A DNA stretch of 64,000 bases, taken from assembly GCA_030066975.1 (NCBI GenBank), contig JASJAO010000008.1:62001-126000 (forward strand), given 5' to 3'. Numbering within the stretch: position 1 is the stretch's first letter; the number at the start of each line of letters is the position of its first letter. Of this stretch, positions 58,916 through 64,000 are shown in pieces. Under the pieces are notes generated by a model. The model searched no databases and was not told the DNA's origin. It was given only the letters and a program-made list of their open reading frames with translations. This stretch comes from Henriciella sp. GTDB lineage: Bacteria > Pseudomonadota > Alphaproteobacteria > Caulobacterales > Hyphomonadaceae. The translations under genes and the position numbers were made by a program.

Positions 58916-60454
58916 CTAGGTCCCGGGAGGGCATTCCCCGACTTTATAGAGAATGAGTTGCTCAGATGCCGCAATCTCGCAGACGGGAAGATCTGTCAGA
59001 CCTTGGCCGCCATGTTTCCGGAAGAGGGCGACATAATCCCAATGCTGAGGCCAACCGCGCGCATAGGACAGCGACCAGTAGCCATTCTCCGACGGGGGCA
59101 GCTCCAATGGAGCGAGGCGGCGCAAATACTCTGGTTCCAGAGGTATGGACTGCGGCAGGTGTAGCTTGGCCATGTCCGGCTGAATATCGACCGGTGAGGT
59201 ATTGGTGAACAGGCCGGGCACATAGGCGGAGCGGTCGATCACCGCCATAGCAGAGGCATTCATGGCGACTTCATAGGTGGCACCGTCCTCAGAATAGGCA
59301 CTGAGCAATTTTGCCCCGCGCGGAACCTGCTCAAATACGGTGCGGATGGACTGGGCGTCCCCATGCACGCGTGCCATCTGCAGACCACCATTGACGAGCG
59401 TGGCGAGCATCAGGACGGCAAAAACCGGGCGGTAGAGCTGACTTGGTCCGGTAAGAAAGTCGGGGGCAGGTTGAACGCTGGCTGCGACAAGGATCAGAAG
59501 TATGCCGGTAAAGCGTAGGTGGAGCCCCCAAATGCCCATCACGCTGGTCGGCATCAGCAAGACGAGCGCAAGGAAACCAGCTGAAATCCATCCCATCTTT
59601 GGCGCAAACTGGAACCAGCCGCGGCGTAGCGCCAGTCCCATCATCGCGATGACGATGAAAGCCACGCCGAGCCCCAGGGGGCGGTTGTAGAACTCGCTAC
59701 CTGCAGACAGCGCATAGGCTTTTTGCTCAAGGCTGAAAAATTCGGCCGTGTTGCGCGGCAGATCGTCGGCGCCCTGCGTTGCGAGATAGATATAGATCAG
59801 CCCGCCCAGCGTGGCGGACAGATCAAACAGAATGGCGCGCGTCACAAACTGGACCCGGTGTCCGCGCTCGCCCCTGGCAAAAGAGGCGAGTTCCCACGCT
59901 GCGGCCAGAAAGCCGAACATCAGGAAGGCGATCGCGTGATTGATTGCGAGAAACAGGCCGAGGGGTAGAAACACAGCTGTGCGCACCGCTCCCGGGGCCA
60001 TGCGGATCCAGAGCACGAACGCAAAAAGCCCCAGCCCGCTGGACGCGGCATAGTTGATGAGGCCCCAGTCCATACTGACATTGAAGACCGTCAGAAAACC
60101 GAGCAAAGACAACCAGGTGACCCGGCCGTGTAGAGTTTTGGCGAGCGCAAGTCCGGCGAGCGGCGGGAGCAGGAAGGCCATCCAGACCGTGACAGCGCCC
60201 GCCGGATAGGTCCCGATCAGATGAGACAGCCATGGCACGATCAGATCCATGGTGAGGTCAGGAATGAAGTCAAAAGACAGCGCGAAATATTGCTGCAGTA
60301 TCGGATCGCCTGCCAGGTGCCCTTCAATATGGGTTCGGGCGAGGTGGTTCATATAGTCCCGGCCAACACCGAGCGGCCACAGGATAATGAACAGCGTAAC
60401 GACACCTGTGAGCAGGAGCGCCATGCGCGCAGGCGTCATCGCGAGCTTGCTCAT
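58916..60454 (-). CDS. Polytopic membrane protein of a glycan operon
   Basis: A 512-residue protein with about ten to eleven helices in the first 360 residues and a periplasmic C-terminal domain of about 140 residues. The acidic/His loop after helix 1 (GRDYMNHLARTHIEGHL) resembles that of GT-C type glycosyltransferases, but the family is not certain. It overlaps the methyltransferase gene by 4 bases (ATGA) and lies downstream of a GT2 gene, so a role in surface or lipid-linked glycan assembly is likely. Confidence 0.72.
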   Translation of the reverse strand: MSKLAMTPARMALLLTGVVTLFIILWPLGVGRDYMNHLARTHIEGHLAGDPILQQYFALSFDFIPDLTMDLIVPWLSHLIGTYPAGAVTVWMAFLLPPLAGLALAKTLHGRVTWLSLLGFLTVFNVSMDWGLINYAASSGLGLFAFVLWIRMAPGAVRTAVFLPLGLFLAINHAIAFLMFGFLAAAWELASFARGERGHRVQFVTRAILFDLSATLGGLIYIYLATQGADDLPRNTAEFFSLEQKAYALSAGSEFYNRPLGLGVAFIVIAMMGLALRRGWFQFAPKMGWISAGFLALVLLMPTSVMGIWGLHLRFTGILLILVAASVQPAPDFLTGPSQLYRPVFAVLMLATLVNGGLQMARVHGDAQSIRTVFEQVPRGAKLLSAYSEDGATYEVAMNASAMAVIDRSAYVPGLFTNTSPVDIQPDMAKLHLPQSIPLEPEYLRRLAPLELPPSENGYWSLSYARGWPQHWDYVALFRKHGGQGLTDLPVCEIAASEQLILYKVGECPPGT

Positions 60455-61068
60455 CGAGGCTTGGCGACCAGAATGACGAATGGGAAACGGGTTTTAACTT
60501 CGGTGACGTCGGCATATCCGCTCACGAATTCGGCAAACGTCTTCTTATTCCAGTGATTGATGTGCTCTGGATGATTGCCGAGCCGGATGAGGTCGCGGCC
60601 TCGGGCGAGGTTTGAGAGCTGAAACCACGGCTCGTTCGGCACGGTCAGTAGCAGCTTCCGGTCTGTCAGGGAGACGAGGCGTTCCAGTGCTTTTTCCGGT
60701 TCAAACAGATGTTCCAACACTTCCAGCGCCATCACAGTGTCAAAACGCTGATCATCAAACGCCGGATCGAACAGATTGGCGCAGGTAAAACGCTCCGCCG
60801 GCCAGCGGGATCGGGCCGAGGCGAGGGCATCCGTGCGCAGATCAAGCCCCTGATAGCCACCCAGGGAAACGTCCCGCGCCGCCAGCATGTCGAGAATGTA
60901 GCCTTCGCCGCAGCCGAAATCCAAAACGCTGCTCGGTGCGAGATCAGACAGGGTTTGGGCGACCGCGTCGTAAAACCGGCCCAGGCTCAGCTGGTGGATC
61001 GGGTTTTTGTTGGTGTATTTGTTGACGTGTCGCTCGGTTGTGTCGTGGCGAATGGTTGTGGCGTCCAT
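60451..61068 (-). CDS. Class I SAM-dependent methyltransferase
   Basis: A 205-residue methyltransferase: SAM-binding VLDFGCGEGYILDML near residue 48, acidic LDLR after strand 2, and ALEVLEHLFEP near residue 114. HVNKYTNKNPIHQLSLGRFY at the N-terminus is typical of the group linked with glycosyltransferases. AAGGAGG lies about 11 bases before the ATG. The start lies 82 bases inside the end of the GT2 gene in another frame. It probably methylates a sugar or lipid intermediate. Confidence 0.83.
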   Translation of the reverse strand: MDATTIRHDTTERHVNKYTNKNPIHQLSLGRFYDAVAQTLSDLAPSSVLDFGCGEGYILDMLAARDVSLGGYQGLDLRTDALASARSRWPAERFTCANLFDPAFDDQRFDTVMALEVLEHLFEPEKALERLVSLTDRKLLLTVPNEPWFQLSNLARGRDLIRLGNHPEHINHWNKKTFAEFVSGYADVTEVKTRFPFVILVAKPR

Positions 61069-62108
61069 TTGGCTTGCGCCTCCTTCATGCGGGCGGCAGC
61101 GAGCAGAAGATCATCGACCAGATGACCGGTGCTGCGGCGGCGGAGCTGAATGTTCTGGGTGTCGCGTATTGTATAGCGACGTTGTTTGGTGGCGCTCTGG
61201 CGCTGAATGAACTCACCGAGCAGGCCGATGGTCAGGAACTGGAAAGCGGTCATCACCATCAGCATGCCAAACAGGAGCAGTGGGCGGTTGCCGATCGGGC
61301 CTGCGCCAATGAACCAGAGCACAGTCAGATAGCTAAGCGCAGCAAAACCGATGGTGCCGAAAACCATTCCTGCTCCGCCAAAGACGTGCAGCGGGCGGGT
61401 GGCAAAGCGCGTGTTGAGCATCACACCCATCAGATCGAGTGCACCCTTGAACAAACGGCTTATCCCATATTTGGATTTGCCGTACTGACGCGCGCGATGA
61501 TTGACCGGGACCTCGGCAATACGGAAGCCTTTCCAGTGCAGCAGAACCGGGATGAAACGGTGCAACTCGCCATACAATGTCAGGGCTTCCAGCGCTTCGC
61601 TGCGATAGGCTTTGAACCCGCAATTAAAATCGTTGAGTTTGACCGCGCTTAACCGACCAACCACGCCATTGAAGACTTTAGAAGGCAGCGTCTTGTCAAT
61701 CGGGTCATGGCGCACATGTTTCCATCCGGAAACGACATCAGCACCCTCTGCAATTGCGCGCAGAAAGTTTGGGATCTCAGCTGGATCATCCTGCAAATCT
61801 GCATCCATGGTGAAGACAATCTCACCCTGCGCAGCTGAGAACCCGGCGTCCAGCGCAGCGGCTTTGCCAAAATTCCGCCGGAAGGTGATCGTCTTGATAT
61901 GCTCATGATCAGACGAGAGTTCGGCAAGCGCTTTCGGCGTTTCGTCGGTGGATCCATCGTCAACGAAGATGATCTCAAACGCCTGATCCATCTCATCCAT
62001 GACGGCGGTGATCTCGTCTGTGAGAATCTTGACGCTTTCAGCTTCATTATAGGCTGGCACAACGATCGAGATCAGTGCCACGTTCAGGCCATTCGTTTCC
62101 GTATCCAC
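60987..62108 (-). CDS. Glycosyltransferase family 2, polyprenyl-phosphate type
   Basis: A DPM1/ArnC-like transferase putting a sugar on polyprenyl phosphate. GT-A domain: VVPAYNEAES near residue 16, FVDDGSTDET near 50, TMDADLQDDPAEI near 100, NCGFKAYR near 160; two C-terminal helices (about 245-305) anchor it. The start is unsure: GTG 62108 follows AAGGTGG, but GTG 62117 and TTG 62141 are in frame. The last about 27 codons are hydrophilic, Thr/Pro-rich and overlap the methyltransferase gene. First gene of a three-gene operon. Confidence 0.87.
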   Translation of the reverse strand: MDTETNGLNVALISIVVPAYNEAESVKILTDEITAVMDEMDQAFEIIFVDDGSTDETPKALAELSSDHEHIKTITFRRNFGKAAALDAGFSAAQGEIVFTMDADLQDDPAEIPNFLRAIAEGADVVSGWKHVRHDPIDKTLPSKVFNGVVGRLSAVKLNDFNCGFKAYRSEALEALTLYGELHRFIPVLLHWKGFRIAEVPVNHRARQYGKSKYGISRLFKGALDLMGVMLNTRFATRPLHVFGGAGMVFGTIGFAALSYLTVLWFIGAGPIGNRPLLLFGMLMVMTAFQFLTIGLLGEFIQRQSATKQRRYTIRDTQNIQLRRRSTGHLVDDLLLAAARMKEAQAKWTPQPFATTQPSDTSTNTPTKTRSTS

Positions 62109-62185
62109 TTGTGCCACCTTACTCTCGGCCCGCCGGGCCAACTCTACAGACCCGGTTTTGCGCAGATTATGGTTGAGGAATGGTT

Positions 62186-62462
62186 AGGGTCAGGACTCAT
62201 TAATTTTGTTGTGGAGGTCATCTGATGAGCAAGGGACGCGAGGAAAAGCGTGCAGAGCGGGATGAGCCCCGGTCAAACGCTTTGACGCTGCAGATCGCCG
62301 CTCAGCAGATGAAGGCTGTGTTGGACCACGCCGAGCATCGGCCTTTTTCGCCCCTGCCGCGTTGCAAGCCCTTGAAAGCCTTCAGGCTTCCTGCGGTCTC
62401 GCGCCTTGCAGGATCAAAAAACTCCGCCGCCCGCCGCGGCAAAATTCATGAGTCCTGACCCT
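62186..62462. mobile_element. MITE-like element with 22-bp terminal inverted repeats
   Basis: GGGTCAGGACTCATTAATTT-TG (62187-62208) and its inverted copy at 62440-62461 match at 21 of 22 positions, and match for one further base outside. They enclose 277 bases with one small ORF and no transposase. The TIR style is that of a DNA transposon such as an IS5-type element; no clear target duplication is seen. It sits between the GT2 operon and trmB. Confidence 0.65.
62225..62458 (+). CDS. Small ORF inside the MITE-like element
   Basis: A 77-residue frame with a good Shine-Dalgarno (GGAGG 8 bases before the ATG). The first 44 residues (MSKGREEKRAERDE...) look like a charged helical protein; the rest is basic and of lower quality. 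The stop lies inside the right terminal repeat, so the ORF is a feature of the element. It could be a remnant of a passenger gene or host gene fragment, or non-functional. Confidence 0.4.
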   Translation: MSKGREEKRAERDEPRSNALTLQIAAQQMKAVLDHAEHRPFSPLPRCKPLKAFRLPAVSRLAGSKNSAARRGKIHES

Positions 62463-62528
62463 TGGTGGCGGGGTGAAAATTCAGTGCCGCTGTTTCACAT
62501 CTGTTGGCTTTCGCGATAGAGCGCCGAC

Positions 62529-63224
62529 ATGACGGATGAAGATCGCCTCGCGCATCGCCCCTTGCGAACCTATGGTCGCCGTGGGGGCCGGCCTTTGTCC
62601 GGGCGCCAGAAGCAGCTGTTTGAGACACTGCTGCCACAGATTCGCGTGCCTGTCGGTGCGCCGGGGGCCTTGGATCCGGCGACTCTGTTCGATGACGTAG
62701 ATGAGATCTGGCTCGAGATCGGTTTTGGTGGCGGGGAACACACAAGCGGGCAGGCCAAGTCCCATCCTGAAGTCGGTCTTCTGGCCAGCGAAGTGTTTAT
62801 CGAAGGCATGGCGAAGTGCCTCGGCCAGATTGAAGATGAAGGCCTGACCAATGTCCGCCTGTGGGAGGAGGATGCGCGCGAGCTGATGGCAGGCTTGCGG
62901 GACCAGTGTATCGACCGGGTCTTCATCCTGTTCCCCGATCCTTGGCCGAAGACCAAACAGCAAAAGCGGCGTCTCATACAGCCAGACTTTCTCGACGATC
63001 TCGCCCGGGTCCTGAAACCAGGCGGGCGCGTTCGATTTGCGACCGATGTGCGCTCTTATGCCGACGAAGCGCTAGAACGACTTCTGCGCCACCCGGCGTT
63101 TGACTGGTTGGCTGAGACCGCAGAGGATTGGCGCCGGGCCCCTGCAGATCACATCCAGACGCGGTATCAGACCAAGAATCTGGGCGACATCGCGCCAGTC
63201 TATTTCGAGTTCATCTGCGCCTGA
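62529..63224 (+). CDS. trmB: tRNA (guanine-N7-)-methyltransferase
   Basis: Methylates G46 of tRNA. It has 231 residues with the SAM motif IGFGGGEH near residue 65, an ASEVFIEGMAKC helix near 86, LFPDPWPKTKQQKRRLIQPDFL near residue 139 and RFATDVRSYADEAL near 175, ending QTKNLG before the final strand. Complete and typical. It follows the MITE-like element, which may have altered its promoter. Confidence 0.93.
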   Translation: MTDEDRLAHRPLRTYGRRGGRPLSGRQKQLFETLLPQIRVPVGAPGALDPATLFDDVDEIWLEIGFGGGEHTSGQAKSHPEVGLLASEVFIEGMAKCLGQIEDEGLTNVRLWEEDARELMAGLRDQCIDRVFILFPDPWPKTKQQKRRLIQPDFLDDLARVLKPGGRVRFATDVRSYADEALERLLRHPAFDWLAETAEDWRRAPADHIQTRYQTKNLGDIAPVYFEFICA

Positions 63225-63306
63225 CCAAACAGTTTTTCATTTGACAGACCTCTACCCTCCAATGAGTAACCATTGCGAATGGACGAACCGGTGAAGAGGG
63301 TTTGAA

Positions 63307-64000
63307 ATGCGGCTGTTGGTGCTGGGCCTGATATCGAGCCTGCTGGCGCTTGGCGCAGCAGCAGATCGGGTGAGTGAAGCGATCGCGACCTATAATGCGG
63401 TCATCAACACGTCAGATCAGGATACGAAACTGATAGCAGCCCGCGAGCTCGGCGAGGCGGCAATGACCGCCACCGAGCGGCCTGATGCGGCGCTTCTTGC
63501 TTTCGAAGCTGCAAAAACACTTTGTCTTGCCAATGCCTGCGAGACAGCTCAACCCTTTGCCAACTGGGCCGTGAGCGAAGGCGGCAGTTACGATGGCGTT
63601 CCGTATGAAGATTTTATCCTTCTCAGCGCCTACACCGACTGGCGTGTCGACGCCAACAAAACGACCCGGGCAGCGCTTGATCGGGCCTTGACCTCGATTG
63701 TAAACACGGACCCGAGTCTATTGTCCGTGATCGCCTTCCAAACCCGCTATAGCGAAGATCTTGCGGCAGAAGCGTGGGAACGTGCGGCGAGTGCGGCAGA
63801 AGACGCGGTCTCCCATTTCAAGCCTGTGAAAGAGGTGATCGGGCAACAATGGAGCCATGCGCGCCTGGTTCAGATCTCCAGTGCGTTCAACCATGAACCC
63901 GATCTTGAACAAGTTTTCGCATTTGCTCGTCTGGAGCGTGAGCTGAATGAGCTGCATCATGCGTATCATGAGGCTGCAAGTGAGGAGCCGCTCCCGGCCT
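63307..64000 (+). CDS. Secreted helical-repeat protein, truncated by the window end
   Basis: An open frame from ATG 63307 to the window end (231 codons). Signal peptide about 1-20 (LALGAAA), then helical repeats resembling degenerate TPRs: AARELGEAAMTATERPDAALLAFEAAK near residue 45, with a Cys-x-x-x-Cys (CLANAC) near 75. Family not determined; the C-terminus lies outside. Confidence 0.65.
   Translation, partial: MRLLVLGLISSLLALGAAADRVSEAIATYNAVINTSDQDTKLIAARELGEAAMTATERPDAALLAFEAAKTLCLANACETAQPFANWAVSEGGSYDGVPYEDFILLSAYTDWRVDANKTTRAALDRALTSIVNTDPSLLSVIAFQTRYSEDLAAEAWERAASAAEDAVSHFKPVKEVIGQQWSHARLVQISSAFNHEPDLEQVFAFARLERELNELHHAYHEAASEEPLPA

Overview
The window looks like a chromosomal segment of an aerobic, Gram-negative alphaproteobacterium, most likely of the Hyphomonadaceae/Maricaulales type. 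The grounds are moderately high GC, a long-form alphaproteobacterial dCTP deaminase, PhaR/PhaB polyhydroxybutyrate genes, crotonyl-CoA carboxylase/reductase plus ethylmalonyl-CoA mutase, a complete tolQRAB-pal-cpoB cluster, System I cytochrome c maturation genes and COQ4/COQ9-type ubiquinone proteins. The family-level assignment is inference. Most of the window is ordinary core genome. No prophage, CRISPR array, plasmid gene or intact insertion sequence was seen.

Layout. 1-5.8 kb: two small membrane proteins behind an operator-like palindrome, dcd, metZ, a DksA/TraR zinc-finger protein and a NatAB-like ABC exporter. 5.8-9.2 kb: rpsU with an apparent ATT start and a leader hairpin, a COQ9-family gene, a GST, and a coq4-tetR operon with a palindromic operator. 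9.2-10.4 kb: an unusual island with four copies of a structured repeat, in two head-to-head pairs, around one orphan 128-residue gene, ending at tRNA-Arg(CCT). 10.4-16.2 kb: a nuclease lipoprotein, divergent phaB/phaR, a DUF1223 protein and acnA. 16.2-19.3 kb: ccmA, a small membrane ORF, ccmB, ccmC, ccmD and ccmG. 19.3-27.3 kb: a MarR regulator with a poly-lysine tail, NUDIX, IspZ/YciB, a flippase, a DMT permease, an ABC-F ATPase, an NfuA-type Fe-S carrier and a membrane-anchored unknown. 27.4-31.9 kb: a four-gene run, all lipoproteins (subtilase, a possible stand-alone I9-like propeptide, an unknown, and an M23 peptidase). 32-43 kb: an esterase, two tandem paralogous unknowns, a feruloyl-CoA synthase-like enzyme, a beta/gamma-crystallin protein, a fused peptide-ABC ATPase, a Gfo/Idh/MocA oxidoreductase, an Fe-alcohol dehydrogenase and a GST. 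43.4-48.6 kb: tolQRAB-pal-cpoB. 48.6-57.3 kb: tilS, a formyltransferase, ccr, a D-amino-acid transaminase, two tandem SemiSWEETs and ethylmalonyl-CoA mutase. 57.6-64 kb: an MFS exporter, a surface-glycan operon (GT2, methyltransferase, polytopic protein), a 277-bp MITE-like element, trmB and a truncated secreted protein.

How the genes work together. PhaB, CCR and the mutase link acetyl-CoA, PHB and C4/C5 metabolism. Tol-Pal with CpoB maintains the envelope during division. The Ccm genes build c-type cytochromes. The strongest candidates for undescribed biology are the repeat family at 9.3-10.2 kb, whose two stems covary between copies, and the lipoprotein subtilase/propeptide/M23 cluster at 27.4-31.9 kb. 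Secondary oddities are a CcmC with an altered tryptophan-rich motif, tandem SemiSWEETs, the ATT-initiated rpsU and the MITE-like element.
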